A stretch of 64,000 nt of DNA from Stercorarius parasiticus (GCA_013396915.1 VWZL01002232.1:526543-590542); one strand, 5' to 3'. Counted from the first letter of the stretch, positions 38,811-53,881 are shown. Numbers and translations are program-made. Notes: generated by a model not told the origin, from the sequence alone.

Positions 38811-40330
38811 AAATTGTTTTCTTGCAGCCAAGAGTATTTGAAGCTCAAATTTGAATTTAGTGAATTATTTTAGCTAAAAGAAATGAGGTTAGAGGAAGTT
38901 ATTGTTGCAGACAGAGAAGGAATCATTCTGTCTCAAAATTTTCTAAAGGAAGTACATGAGGACGTGAAATATTTCTAAACCAAACGCACCTAAGGTCATG
39001 TTCAGAACTGTCTCAAAAACAGACAAAGCCTGTGTGGGAGGGGAGATGAGGGAGTGTAGGTATGGAATATTGGGCTAAAATGCAATCCCTTTTCTTTAAT
39101 GTACAGAAGTAGAAAACATGTTGTTTGCATAAAGAGAACTGTAACAGTCTGTGTGCTTGTCTTCAGAAACATCAAATTACAGCAGAGATTATTATCTCTT
39201 AAAGTGGCATTTAATTAGTGGAATTTTATCTGAAATACCACTAAAACGCTTCCTTGCTAATGATGTCAAATCCCTTCCTTTTTATATCTAGAGGAATCAG
39301 TCATAGGATTACCTACTCTAATGATACAAGTCAGACAGCTTTGGGTACCTACCCAGCAGGAGTGGGGCTATGAAGTCAACAGACTCCTCCAACAGAAGCT
39401 ACAAAGAGCATCCTTCACTCCAGCAGTGCCTGGTATCCGCAGGATTAAATGCATGTTCAGGAAGGGACCTTTGGAGAAGCCTGACTGTTAGTGATGATAC
39501 ACATTTGTTGGGCAGCAGGGAAGGGTCTCCTTGCCCGAGCTGTTTTGCCTCTGGCTTAGAGAACAAATGAGTTGGGAGATCTTCTTTACTAGAGATGGAT
39601 GACCGAGTATGAATGTGTGTGGTGAGGTGTTGCTTGAAGGGAGGAAAATGCGAACAGAAGAAGAGTGATTAAACTGCTCATTAAATTTAATAGCCTTGCT
39701 ATTTATACTGGAGTTGGCTTTGCAGCAGTGGGTAGGAATGCATTAGCCAAAGGAAAATCTAAATATGACCTAACAAAGCTAGAAGGGGAGTTGAGAACTT
39801 GGACAGAAATGGTACTAGTTTATAATTTTCCTTTTTTTTTTTTTTCTTTAACAAGCTACTCCCTGTTTCAGGAACGTGTCTCCAACTTGCATGGTAAAAC
39901 TTCATTAGCTTTACCATAAGAAAGGCATATCCAAACAAAGCTTTGCCTATCAATCAGGAGTGTTGCTTGTTGTGAACAGGGAGACTTGCCAGGCAAGAGC
40001 AGGATAGGAAAAGTGTTGCGAGCTTAATGCATCAGGAAGACAAGTTTTATAGCATGAGCCTGGAAGTGGGAAACCATACAGTCACTAGCTAAAGGCTGCA
40101 CTTAAAATTCACAGGGCCCAAACTTAAAATTCAAGGGCCACATTCCTGTCTTGGGTGTCTTCGCTCATGTTATGGTGTCTAAATACCTGCCTTCTGATCA
40201 AAGGGAAGGAATTCAGTCCTGTTTGTAATGAAGTCAATGCAAAGGCTGTCCTTGACTCGTGTCGGTCCTTGGTTGATGCACTGACATTCACAGCTGTAAA
40301 AGAACTAAAGTTCACATAAACAAGTAGCAA
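38811..40330. other. Non-coding block beyond the inferred 3' end
   Basis: No gene or repeat recognised. It lies immediately downstream, on the minus strand, of the inferred distal polyadenylation site of the 57-kb gene. Confidence 0.45.
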
Positions 40331-40347
40331 AAGTTATACACAAGGGT

Positions 40348-40353
40348 TTTATT
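40348..40353 (-). terminator. Candidate distal polyadenylation signal
   Basis: On the minus strand AATAAA is followed within 10-30 bases by TTGTGTATAACTTTTGC, a GU/U-rich element, so cleavage would fall near 40330. It is the strongest-looking candidate for the end of the long minus-strand 3'UTR. Confidence 0.5.
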
Positions 40354-41725
40354 ACATGAATAATTTGACATACTCCACGGTAGTCAGATACAAGTGCATT
40401 TAATTAATGTTTTGTGGACATCGTAACAGTCGGAATATTTCAGCTGAACAGTCAGTATTTGGCTGAATTCAAGCCAGTGCAATTCATGACATAACCATAA
40501 ACAGGAAGTTACAGGTCTACAATGAGGTTAGACTAGATAGCAACAGCATATTTATTGTAACATCAAAGCATTACAAAGTATGAAAGCCCAATATTTCAAC
40601 TATCTCTAAAATGGTATTTGTACAAACCTGCCGTAGATACCTAAATGTAAGGATTCTTCGCATCAGTAATGGATCATGACTTTCTCTATTTTTTGGAAGT
40701 TATTTCAATATTCAAAACTATTTTGGGCAACAAGAAGAAATGTAAACAGCTGATGGTCCTTTGAAAGTCCCTTCTGAGAAAATACATTGTGTGCCACAGG
40801 AAAAGTGCATTCTAACTGGTGTGTCTGCTATGGCCAGTTTGACTCAAATTCACATAGCACCAGGTATTTATCCATTTCTGCAGTAAAAAGTTAGAAAATC
40901 TTTGTATTAACTCAGAAAAGAGAAAACAAAGTCAAAAGTTTTTTTCTTCTTCTTTCTTTAGAGGAACAACATTTAAATAAAAAAAAACCCACCCCACATT
41001 TGAACAGTTACCTCTTATGTACAAAGGAATCAACAGCTAGCAAAGCGCATAGCCAGTGAACAGTCTTTATTATTTTTTTTCTTCAGGTTCATGTACCTGA
41101 ATATATGAGTTTATTTACAAGTGGACAGGTATCCACAGAAGTAATAATCAGAATACTTCTATTTGGCTAAAAGTTGTATAAAAAAAGACAAAACACTTTT
41201 TTCAAATACTTTCCAAATATATATATATTAAAAGTATTCAGTATTTCCATTAGTGCCAGAGTTGGAAGCTCTTTCTCATTTTAAAAAGTTAACTTGGTGA
41301 TAGTAAGTGACAGCAAAGGACTGACGGTTGCAGTCAGAGCTTGGATTTGTGGGACTGCAGCTGCAGCTACACCAGGCCCCCAGGACAGTTGCAGATTGCA
41401 GAGAAATGCGATAGTGTCTTTCTGTTGCTGTTACAGGCCACATCCAAGTAATGGAGATCTGCCAGCTCCAGAGAGCCTCCCCTTCTGCACCGAGCATCCC
41501 TATGGCTACCTCTGCGTAACCCTCCAGGGGGAGGTCCTCTGGTGATACACACAGTCACCGCTGTGGGAGATACGGCAGCCGGTAACCACTGAAGACCTGC
41601 CCTCAAGCATTTTTTTCAAGTCATTGGGTTCTGTGGATCACGTTGAAGGGGCCCTGGTAAGGAATATGTTCTTCTATTGAGCAACATACAAAAAGCGTTG
41701 CATCTTTTTTAAAAGGACAGTGTTT

Positions 41726-41755
41726 AAAAAAACAAACAACAAACAACCCAAAAAA
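41726..41755 (-). promoter_or_regulatory. GU-rich element in inferred 3'UTR (distal)
   Basis: The minus-strand RNA would read a run of U/G triplets (GGGUUGUUUGUUGUUUGUUU). UGU-rich tracts of this kind are known binding sites for CELF-family proteins. A function here is inference. A similar block lies just after the stop codon. Confidence 0.3.
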
Positions 41756-44700
41756 CTCAGAAGTAGTGGAAATATTCTTTATGCAAATGGATAACTAGCA
41801 TGGGCAGGTAGCTCAATAAATGGGAAAACATAATTTCCACACTAATTCTTGTAAAGAATATAAAACCAAAGGCCTTGGCCCATCAAATACAAATACAAAC
41901 TGTAAAAATATTTTTCAATTAAATACAATCTAAATGAGTGCAGATCTCTGGATAGATAACAATTCTACTGCCTTCATACTGGTAACAAATATTTAAATAC
42001 TTTGCATATAAACAAGATCTTTTTTTGTTGTTGAGTCCATGCTTGCTTTACTCTAAAGCAAGGATATTCTTAATACTTTTTTTTTTATGTGTCTTTCTTG
42101 CTGTAGAATAAACTGTAAGAAATACACTTCATTCATTGACCAGACTGGGCTGATGTATACTACAGCAACAACCCAAAATTGAAGTAAGAATGTTGCATGC
42201 AATACCTTTTTCCTTCAATTACACCAGCAACAAGTCATTCGTCATCCTTCCTACTCCCTTCCAACAGTTGGCACACTAAGGTCTGATCCTTCACCTCTCA
42301 CACACCCCAGCCCTGAAGTCCAGTCAATGATTAGGATGAAGGACCTAGAGTTTTGAGCAATGTATCATCTGGGGCAGCAGGTCTCAGCTGTGAAACCACA
42401 AACCCCAAGAAGCCATCCCTGCCCCCTCAGCGGTGTGCTGCAGAGCACCATGGAGAAGTGGTGGTAAGAACGAAATGGGGCTAATAGGGTGGCTGAAAAC
42501 TCCCACAAGGGGGAGGATTATGGCTGCAAACCCAATTTGCAGTGGGCTCCTCCTTGGCATCTAGTGTTGCTGCAAACTCCTACTAACCCCATGTGAGAGA
42601 GCAGCTGCTGGTCCCCCCTCCACTGCCCAAGCATGCAAGATGCTGAGCAAATGTGCGAGAGGTGCTGGGGCCGGAGCAGCAGCAGCCATGGCTGAGCGAG
42701 CACAGGTACCACATCTCTCTGCTTGGCCACGCTGTGCCTGTGAGTCCAAACTGGTCCCCCAGAGCGTGCCAGGTCCCTGCCTTGGCCACAGGCCACTGGC
42801 CACTCTGCTCCTGGGGCCTTACATCTCAGCACTCCTCCGTCCTGCGTCTCAGGTTTTTGGAGAGCAGAAACAAGACAGGAGGCAAATACACGCTAAAGGA
42901 GATGGGAGCAGCTTCAGCTCCTGAAGTCTGGGGGTTGCTAACCTAGGGGAAAAGGTTGAATTGATTCAAGATACAGTATGCAGCTGTACGGAAATGCATA
43001 GTTTGTACATATACATTCATTTACAAAGATCAAAGGAAAGTTCTTTGCTATGTAGTTTAATTACCACCTGCTTTCAACAAAAACGCAACCTGACAAAGCT
43101 CCAGGAGAGCAGTTAAACACACAGCTTGTGAGTTAATGGTAGCTGAATGGCATTTCCCAAATAATTAGCTTCTTTTTCTTCTTGCTTTTTGGAGATAATT
43201 TTAAGTAGTTTTTCATTCAAAGACTGTTGTTTTTGAAATAACGTATCATAGATCTTGGGATTTTGAGAGATTCCAATTCAACTGTGGTCATCTGAGTATT
43301 GGTACACCCTGCTCTGAGGTTTATTAACAAGTATAAGCCCTGTAAGACAAACAAGCAAACCAACAGAAATCTGGTTTTAACTATGGTGTGAGAGCTAGAT
43401 TAAAACATGATTATTCTAAAATGCTGAAATTCTAGTTCAATAGCGAGTAGTGCTTTTTTGCTTTTTTGGCAACAGCTGAGCTAGTATTTTGAAAATTCTA
43501 CGAGTTTGCTCACTTTTGCTTTTATTTCAGTTAACACTTTGGAACCTAGCTGCTTCCCATGAGGAATGTCTATTATCCTGAGCATCCCTGAATGTACAAC
43601 AGCAATGTACTAGGCAGGATGGGCTTAAAGACAAGGAGAAAAACCTTGGTTTAAATTATTTATTTTAATGTAGTTTTCCATTTGTGCTTTTTCTGAAGAA
43701 AAATTGCTTTCTCACTTGTGATGCTTAATAAAACACAGTAGTTTGCTACTAAATGGAACTTTAACAAAGATCACTCCTTTTTACTAATCAAGATGTTCTA
43801 TAAATATTTAATTCAGCAATGAATTGACTTTGTTCATGATACTTCACCTTCATGTTTCTTCATTAATTTTTACTTAGGGGAAAAAAAGCGTTAATGCACT
43901 TATTTGTTAGATGACTTAGATTCTTCCTTGCAATTTTTATTCAATCATATCTATGAAAATTGCACAAAAGCAGGCTTGAAACTAGAAAAAATATAATAAT
44001 CAGATAATCAGGATTCACAAGGAGGAGGGTAAATTTATCAAAGCATATTTTGCAATCTAAGTGAAGAAACATTGCCTGTAGTTAGTGAACTAGATCATTC
44101 ACTGGGAAATGAAAATCAGAAAATATTTTTCTCCATACAAACAATGAATATTAAAAGTGCAAGAGGATGAGATTTGCTCATTCTAAAACCCAGAAACAAA
44201 CTATTCATTACTTGAATTACTTTAATAACTTGAGGAAAAAACATTCCTTCTCAATTTTTAGAAAAAGTTACTCTGTCCAAAGCTGGTTTAGTGCATTAAC
44301 AAACTCAGGAGCTATTGCTTAGCAAATTAATAATTCAGTAGTCTTTCCTTTAAGTTTCAAGTGCAAGCACATAGTTCTTAGTATTTATCTCAATTATTTT
44401 CATAGACTTTCAGGCATTAATATCTAATTTTGCAGAGATTTTTAATTTAAGAAGATTTGAGATGTTTGGAGCGTCATGACTTGTACTGAGAATGACTCCC
44501 TACATGTCTGAAGTCTACCGGAAGTGCTCTTGGTTCAGCAGGCAGAATTGACTCAGATGCAAACACAAAGCTTTTAACACTTTTTTTCATACAAAGTAAC
44601 AGCAAAATTCTTAGAGGAATTTTGGAGGGCCCAAGTCTGTATGGTTTTGATGTAAGACTAAAACATTTTCAGTGGCAATAGACTGCAGAGGCGTTTTGAT

Positions 44701-44797
44701 GAGTTATGGCCAAGGTCCTCTGAATTCTGGAGTTCTCCCCAGCTGCCAGCGCTACAGGGAGACAATGAGAGTTCAACAAAGGTCTGCATGGTGACAT

Positions 44798-44803
44798 TTT
44801 ATT
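44798..44803 (-). terminator. Possible alternative polyadenylation signal
   Basis: Minus-strand AATAAA followed by ATGTCACC; the downstream U/GU element is weak. Listed as a lesser alternative 3' end. Confidence 0.2.
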
Positions 44804-45850
44804 GTTCTGTGGAATTTTTCTCTTAAGAACAAGGAAAGAAAAAGCACCTGCTTCTAATAAGAAACAGTTTTTGCGATGTGTGAGTCACTGGCAGTGTGGA
44901 AGTACCTTATCTAAATCTGCTGTGCTGGCCCACAGATTGCCCCCAGAGGGCAGAATCAAATCAGATTGCAAACAAGTATTGGCTACATGCAAAAGTCTTC
45001 TCTTTTATGCTTTCCTTCAATCATACATGAAAAGAGAAAACTAGCCAGGCAACAGCGCTGTTATTTGTGATGCCTGACAGACTGCCACCTTGGAGTAGGC
45101 CTGTTACTGCTCTTGCTCCTCAGCCAAATGCAAAGTGAGTTTTCAGAGACACCCTGTGCTGAGTGCAAAGGTTTTAAACTTAGTTTTTTCACAATTGCAA
45201 GACCTGAGAAGCGCTGTGCAGCACTCATCTCTGGTAGGAGGTGTAGGTAACATTAATCTATGCTTTCCATTCAGCACAGGTATCACGGTGCTCACCAACG
45301 TTAAGCACGCAGCTTGCATGCCGCTGGCAGTGCACTTGCCACGCTCCAGGGACTCCTCTTAGTCCCTGAAAGGACACAACAGCTTTACAGTGTGCAGAAA
45401 TACCCGTATCCTGCACATCTTTTGTAGGCGAAACTGAAGCTTGATTAAAAATACCAAGATGACACATTCGCAGCTCAAGGTGAGACTGTACTCATGCTAT
45501 TGGAGCAGCAGTTACCTTTTACTTTTACATATAGATGTAGAAATGAAAAAGCAGAATGTCTGAAAGTCTCTTAAAAGGAACTGGGGACTCTGGGATGACA
45601 AACCAGGGATTTCACACTGCGATGTCAAGGACTTCAGAGCTGTGCATGGTCTGTGCACGCACACACTTATCAGCCTAGCAGAGGGAAGCCTAGGAAGGAC
45701 TCACCCAGGGAAGAAAATGAGAGCATCGCTGTCTCGCTCTCTCACTCCTTTTTACTGCCGTGTGCTTTGTTGTCCAGTCACTGCAGACTTCCACTTTTCT
45801 AGGTGTGATTTGGAATAAAGAATTTGGACAAAGTAAAAGTAAAAAAGGTC

Positions 45851-45856
45851 TTTATT
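45851..45856 (-). terminator. Candidate proximal polyadenylation signal
   Basis: Minus-strand AATAAA followed by GACC and a U-rich stretch (TTTTTTACTTTTACTTTG), a plausible cleavage context. Use of this site would shorten the inferred 3'UTR to about 11.4 kb. Confidence 0.4.
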
Positions 45857-48800
45857 TTTCAATATACTCCACAAGATTAGAAGGGATTCTGTGCTGGGGC
45901 AGAGTAGCTGTTCTTTGTTTAAAGTGTTGAAACCGGCACCTAAAAATTCTTAAGCTAAACTACATCCAACAGTATTAGGGCTGTAAGTTTAACATCAAAA
46001 CCAGAGGGAAGATGCGTTCTTCATTAGCTCATTTAGGAACAAGAAGATTGTCTTTAGGACACTAGTTCCCAATATTAGAGGGGAAAAAACAAATGGAAAT
46101 ACCGCCGTCAACCTGAAGTGGGCCTGTAAGTGTAAGAGTTTGGAGAGCTACCGTGTAAAGCAAGAAAATGCAAACTCACGTACAGCTTCTGGTGGTGTCG
46201 CCCCTCCAGAGACGAGGGGCTTCTCAGAGTATACAGCACTGCATTAGCGTACTGAAAAATTATCTCTTTGGTAATTAAGTTTAACCCATTTCAACTCTTC
46301 TGTGAGCTCTCTTCATCTTAACCCTGCTTACTAAATAGTTTTATACTTCTTTAAACTAGATTAGGGTAATTTTTTAAGACCCATATCAATTAAACTAATG
46401 CAGGTTTTGCATATAAGCAAACCCAATGTCTAGAACTTTGTCTCCTGCTTATTCATATTCCATTTTAAAACCATGCTATCCATTAGTGTATTGAATTTAC
46501 CAAATGGTAAATCATTTCAGAAGCTATAATATTTCTCATTAATAATGTTTCATTAAAAACGTCTCTAACCTAAATAGGTTTTTTTGCTGTATTTTATGGA
46601 ACTTGTATTTTTATAAAAACATCTCAGTTTTCATGGTAAATTTCTAGTTAAAAGTAGATCAACAAAACCTTTATTGTTTGGTACATCAAAAATACATGGC
46701 CCAACAAGTGAAGAAATAGATAAAGTGCAATGCAGAGCAAATTAAAGCTCAGTAATTTTACACTGAGTGAAAGAGAAAATGCTCTGGTTCTAAAAATAGT
46801 AACTCAGAAGGAATGTGGAAGAACAATATATTTAGGCAGATATTTCCCTTTCGTGACTGAAGCGAGACAAAAGGATGCATGGATCTAAATACTGCAGTCT
46901 CATGCAAGCAGAGTGCATTAGAAATCCCGTATTCATAAAAACTGGGCAATTGGGCTTTTGTTTTGCTACAGCTGCTTAACTTGTGCTAAATTCACCGCCT
47001 TCTATGATGGATATACTTTTCTTAGATGAAATAATATGAGAGTAGCAGATTACAAGAAAACGTAATTGCTTTTTTTTTCAGAGAGTTTAAAAAAAACGTA
47101 GTGCAATTGATGCTGACAGTTATCTTCCTACAGGTACCTTATGGACCTTTACCTTTTCCTCAGCATTCCCATCACTATTACACTGATGCTGTAATAAAAA
47201 GAGGCTGAAAAACTGCACTAGCAAAGCAGCTGAGGATCTCTGCTCTTTGCTGCCACGTCTGGATAAGAAGTACACCCTGGTTTTCTGTGGCCCAGAGATC
47301 TCATACAGAGGTCACATCTCCCCACCCCCCAATAAACCTTGCCTGGCCCGAGATTACCCTGAGTAACATCAGACGGGCTCCAGGATGTCCCTGGGGTCAG
47401 GGGAGGAGCAAGGTCCAATACAGTCCCTTTTCATGTCCCTTAACTCCTCCCATATCTGCTTAGCAAAACCATGGTACAGTTAAGATGTCTTAAGACTCAT
47501 TGCATGTAGGATTACTGATCTAAATCCTTTTTTTTCCCTTACAGACCCCATTGCATATCAAAATCAATGCTGTTTTAATGGTATTCTAGCAGTGCTAAGC
47601 AACCAGCCATTAGTGGAGCTCTCTTGAGCTGGCTGCTGTAGGAGTATGTGCAACTCCAGGCCCTTAATGAGACTCCAGCCAAGCCAGGGTGGGATAAAGG
47701 CAGTATTGTCATGCCTGCCACATGAAGAGCAGAGGTACGAACTCAGCAAGCCATAAAATGACCTAGCTTTTGGGCATTTTATATAGACCTGCACTTTTAG
47801 GAGTGGTTCAAGCCAGCATAACCCGGGATGTTTCTCTCTAGAAGTGTCTCTGCCAAGGGGTAGGAACAGCTCTTTTAACAGCAGCTCAAGCTTATGCCAA
47901 CTTAACCTGAACTACAGTGTTAGGTGAAATGTAGAGATCTAAATCTAAAATAATATTCCCAAAACCTCATGGCTAACAAAGATAACATCTGGTTCCTTGC
48001 AAATGCAGAGGTGGCTGGTGCTGTGTTAAAAATGCCACTGGAAAGTGATGGGGCTAATAAAACACTTGCTTAGCAAGTGGAAGAGTTGGGAAAGAGCTGG
48101 AGAGTCTCCTTTACCTGGGGATCAAATTCACATTGGCCTGGTTTTAGGGCTCTTTGCTGGTCCCAGCAAGTCTTGGGAAAAGGACAGAGTTAAGGTTACA
48201 GGGCTTCACAAGAGCCCAGACAGGAGCATGCTCCCACTGGCTAGTCAGGGAGCTGCAGCACGGCTCTGGAAGGAGGGAAACCACTACTTATGATTTCAGC
48301 TCTGACAATACTGTAATTTTGTCAGTGACCTTCTGTATCACAAAAGTTCTCCAACAGTTTTATTTTAATCTCTGAAAGAAAAAATATCCTTCAAAAGAGC
48401 ATTCTGTACTGTGGGTCATGTATGAATGCAGATAACCACCTCCCTCAAGCTGGACACAAGAAATAGAGCACTTGCTCCAGCACTTGCCGACAGCACACGG
48501 GCTATGGTGGTGACTCCCTTCACAACAGGCTGTCTCTCCTGGATCCCACTTTGAAACCTCCTCCTGCAGGATGCATTACATACAGGCTGAATACCGTGCT
48601 TAACAGCTCTTAAATCTGTCACTAGGTGACACATCCAAAGTGCTGCCACTTTGGTATGCAACAGCCATGCAAGTGTGCCTAGGTACGTATCCATCCCTCT
48701 TGCAAAACCTAAGAGCAAAATTCTCAAGCACTCAGAAAAAGAGATTCACAATTTCACACTCCCAATTACAGTGGAAATAGTGACACAGAGGAAAACCCAA

Positions 48801-51800
48801 GTGCCTTTGTTCTACAACCGTGTGAGCAGTCCTAGTCAATGCACTTATTCACGGGAATAACTGCAACTCTCCTGAGAAAACCTGTAATGCTTCAAGGGCT
48901 CAGCTAGGTTCAATGCCATCTGTGTTTTGCTCTGAACTGTGTAACAATATTTTTTATCAGGCTTGCAATTTATAAAAAGAAACCAAACCAAAAAACTTCT
49001 GTAATTTTCTGCTTAAGCCTGGTTTCCTCTTACTGGGATCCAATTCTGAGCAACTTTATTCCAGGTCTTACCTGACTGGCTCAAGCCTCTTTCAACTAAT
49101 GTCTCTAAATTTGAGTTTGTCTTTTGACCCTTTGCTGGAAGTCAGTCAAACAGGGAAACAACCAAACAGCCTTCTGTTGAACAGATCTGATTATTTCTGT
49201 CTTTCAGTTAATTCTGTACTCTGAGCGTAAGTCAAAACCAGTAAGAGAGATGGGAAAATGATGTGTATGTCATTATTTAACAGCAAAAAAAAAAGGTGTA
49301 AGAAAGCAAGATACACCATACTTGGGCACCTGTATTGTTGCCCCGCAGCGCAGACAGAGAGAACAAATATGAGCAGAGTTTTTAGTATGATTGTTCAAAC
49401 CCTTTTCATAACTGAACAACGAACCCTCAATGTCATCTTTTCCTATATAACCTTCTGCTTCCGTGAACCCTCCACGTAAGCTGGAGCAGATCATGTTGTA
49501 TGACCTCACTCAAGACTGTACAGTATGATGAAGAAATCTCTCCATTTTAGAAGTTATTTTCAAAAGAATACAATTTTCAAGCCAAGTATTGATAATTTAA
49601 GAACGTCCTCACAATCAGAATACAAACAAATAAAACCCAATAATAAAATGCAAGAGACAACCAAACACCGAACACTGAAATAGGCATTTTCATGATATCA
49701 TGGGAAATTTCAGACTAAACTATCTCTGTAACCAAGGGCAAGAATTTTTTTTCTTTCAGTAAGCCAGAATTTGTATAGCTTTCTAAAGGTGTTACTTCTG
49801 CCATGTAGAGCAACATACCACTATTCTATGTGATTTACAATTCCTCCTTCTTCTCTTTTTGGTTCTTAGGAAATCCCAAATCCTGTTTCATAATGTATAA
49901 TAAAATGGTTATAAAATTATACCAAAGTTATCATTTCAGAGAGGTAATAAGATCCCAGTGCTATCCAAGTCAGTTTTAAAAGAGTGCACATTTTGCAGTG
50001 ATGTACAAACACACACCACTTGTTTCCGTAATTTAGCCCTTTGTAAGTATTGCACCTTGTTAATAAGGCTACTGTCTATTTTCTTTTAACACTAAAAATT
50101 ACATATAGACAACATCACTTGTGGCTTAAAAGCACAGTATTCCGAAAGTTTTTAGGTAAACTTATTTATTTCCTTGCATACTCAGAGCTCCTATGCCTCC
50201 AGTTGCCTGGAGGAGTGTCGAGTGTACAGGGCATACAGATAGAACTATATAAATTTATATAATGTGACCTGCTTGTCATGCATTTTTTTTTCTGATGCGC
50301 TCAAATAAGTTCCTTTGAGTTTGATGGCAAATGGACACCTTTTACAAACCTAAGCAATGCTTTCACATGCTGAAATGTACAGTTCAACTTGTCGTATTTC
50401 TCACTTTCCCTTTGCAATGCAAAAAATAATTAAAATATTATTCTAAATTTGTCTGGTCTTCTAAACACACGATAAATTGCATAAAATCAGAAGACGACAG
50501 ATTGTCTTACAAAGTGTGTATTTCAAACAAAGCCGTAAGAGTATCTGCTCTTGCCAAGGCCTGATTTCAGAGGAGCATAAAAAATGCCTAACTTTAGAAA
50601 CATGGATAGTTTCAGCAACAAACTCCACAAGTGAAGTTAAACACCAGTTTGAGTGCGCTGATGAATCCGAGCCTGCACTCTATTGTTGGAATACCAGCAG
50701 TTCTACCTCTGCGCAGCCACACCTGTGAATTTATAGATTATGTGCACCGCTCCACTGAAAGATTTGTTGGCATCACTGTAAGAATTAATTACTACAGTTA
50801 AATGCTGATACTAAAACTTCTGATGCCAGGTGCTATTTACACTTTTAGGTCCTAATATTGAAGATTCTGATTTTTATTCACTGCAATATAAATATTTGGG
50901 AATTTGCAGAATGGAGTCCCTGGACATAGGAAAAATTATTATGGACCAAGCATAATTTCTTTGCATACCAGAAAAAAGAAAAATTTGAGAATTTGCATAT
51001 GTATTTCTTCATAATACTACTTAACATGGTTCAATAAAAACTTGGGTTTACTGAAGCTGATACCTTTGCAGATATGAAAAAAAAAGTGGTGGGATGTTTT
51101 CTTTTAATTTCATGTAGACTTAGCACTTTGCAAAGTGGAGTACTCAACACCTCCAGAATATCATGCTAACATATTATTTTTTTGCTTGCTGAAGTAATTT
51201 GTTAAGAAACAATCCAATCAGAGACAAAGTATGCTTTCACCAAGCAATTATATAAACAAGAAGCCTTTAGATTTACAGCAGATCCTGAAAAGATTTATAC
51301 AAATGTATAGATTTATATTATAATTAGTTTACGGTTCAAGCTCACTTTATATATTTTTTATCATCTAATATCTTTTTTTTCTATATGAAACTTTATAAGC
51401 TATAGCATTTAGATCATATTCACTAATTAGTGCTTCATTTTAATTTTAATGACATACTGCTCTTTAAATTTTGCCCAGAACAGAAAAAAAAGAATCAATT
51501 TCTTAGACATCCTCCATTCAAATAAACCTGCATCCTGCCTTTACAGCCCTCTTACATTCCCTGAGGAACTCTGTATTAACTTTTTTTTTCTGTCTTCCCA
51601 AGGCAGTTTTTTACAAACATTTTAGTACTTTTTGTTTATCTGACCATTGCACATCATATACTAATTGCTGCAAGGTGTAACATACTAAGATAAGGGCTCC
51701 AAAGTCAAACCTGATTTTTTTAAGAGGATTGGCAAATGGTGAACACTAACGTTCAAACATTTTAAAATGTTGCAGTCTGTCTTTAGCATTGAATTACATC

Positions 51801-53881
51801 AAGAATTTGGATTTAATCTCAAAAGCCTACCTCATTTAGTATAATCTTGTGTATACGCCCAAGTAATAGGAAAGCTGAAACAGCATTTCTACTGCTAAAT
51901 TAATTTCTCTCAAGGGTATATGAGAGATCTCACATTCAGATTCAAACACGGTAGGAAAAAAATTCTTGGTGTTAAAATGTATTAAAAAAAAGCAGAACAC
52001 TGGCTTGTAACTAAATTTATCCATTCCCTTACATTCCATCAGCTAACTGGCCCAATGAATTGTTGGGAGTATGAGCAAGCACAGGAGCAAACCATATTTT
52101 ATTTTGCTTGGTGCCATCAGAAACAGACTGATTTCCGTTTCCAGGGTCTTTCTGGATTGCTATTAAAAATGGTCTGGGTGAAGCAAAAAGAACAGGATTA
52201 GTGTTTTTCGCACTGAGGAATAAACTCAAAAAGTTGCAAGTGGAAGATACACATCTTCTTTAATCTTGCATTTGGATAGAAGTGAGAGGGAGCATGGTCA
52301 ATGCGAAAGCACTGTATGCAGTCTAAGATGGAAAACCCAGCTCAAGTGGGCACTATCCACTCTAGCTGTACATTGCCTTTTTTGCAATCTTGAAGCTTTT
52401 CAAGCTCCACATAGATGCAGACAAGGGGCTGCTTGCATCTAGTAGATACAGAACGTATTTAAACCCTCAGCTTGATTAATTTTTGCTCATGACTTACTTT
52501 CTAGCTATTTTGCTAAAGGTGCCATAAAACTCTCCTGAACTTATACCAGAACAAAATCTATGCTACGATGCTTTGCAACAGCCCACAGTTATTTACCAGA
52601 AAAATCCTGACAAATCCCATACTCCCTACAGGTCTCAGTTCCAGTGCTACCACCTTCCAGGAAGACTGAATAAAGTGTAAATATAAGACCAAGATGAGAC
52701 TTTACAAACGCTTCCTTATCAAAATATTTCTAAGAAAAGGCGCAGCACAACTTTCTCCAGCAGATGACTGGAGTTTGAACCAACAGACCTCACTGGCAAC
52801 CTCTTCTGTCTCTGCACATGGCTAGCAAGCTTTCCTGTTTCTGAGATGGTGTTTCAACATATTTACAGGCAGGGGAAGAAAGAAACTGCTTCGTATTGCC
52901 ACACTTTGAGCAATTGTCCTGAATTCTCCGGAGGGCCACTCTAGCTGGTCCCAGACCATGGCAAGAACTAGAAAACTATGCCGACGCACTAAATCAGAAT
53001 GAATGAAAAAATAAAAGTCAGTGACAAGGACACCTGCGATGTTGCATGGAGCTGAATCCATTCTTCCATGCAGGTTCTACAAGAACTTCTGGCTAAAGCT
53101 TTGCCTCCTGTTGTGTCACCTACCTAGTCGTTAACGTTAAAAAATGAAGGGGAGAAGGAATGAATAAAGTGACGCCGGTGAGAGCGAATGGGTGCAAGGA
53201 ATCTGTAGATCATTAGGGAGCCAACGTTCATACCAACCTAATGATTTGGAAAAAGTAATTCAACAGACAGGCATTCTGCTAAGCTTATTCACACAAGCAG
53301 GGCTTACAGGTCTGGCTTAGATGACAATGGGTACCTGCTAGGTGACGACTGGTATTGGTTAAAAGTAAGTGTAAACCTGCAAATTGGAATGGCAGAGTTT
53401 TTGCTCACTTTGCATCTTGTGTATCCTGTTACATTTGTGCAAGGCACTAGAGAATCAGGCACATTGTTTTGGGCGGAAAGCATTGTACGACTAAGATGAT
53501 CCGAGTTTCTCACATCCAGTAGCTTCATACAGGAGCACAGCCACATTTTAAAAACTGTCAATAAAGTTTCCCACTTCTAAAACTATCTCCTTTTCCAGAT
53601 CTTTTGGGGGATGGGGAAGTGGGAAATAGCTTTGTTATAGCAAGAAAACTCCTGAAGAAAAATATTTGGGATCTATACAGTTTATCTCCACTCTGATACT
53701 GATGCTGGCAATTTCTGTTACCAGCATCAATACTAATAAGTGGTTAAACCCAATAAAATATATCCTTCCATTTTTACCTCTCAAGGGGAAGTTCTGGCTC
53801 TTGACATACCTGAACCCATGTCCAAATCCCAGTAGCACATAGAGACTGCGTGATACGTTCAGGCCATTCTTTCTGACTTCA

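Noticed and set aside
41605..41690. Minus-strand peptide ending GPFNVIHRTQ-stop after an acceptor-like tract
   Set aside because: At first it looked like a terminal exon. It lies inside the inferred 3'UTR, is only a few tens of codons, and matches no protein I know.
41016..52867. Pumilio-type motifs (minus-strand TGTANATA at 41016, 41112, 50834, 52860)
   Set aside because: Four hits in 17 kb of AT-rich sequence is about what chance gives, so no enrichment can be claimed.
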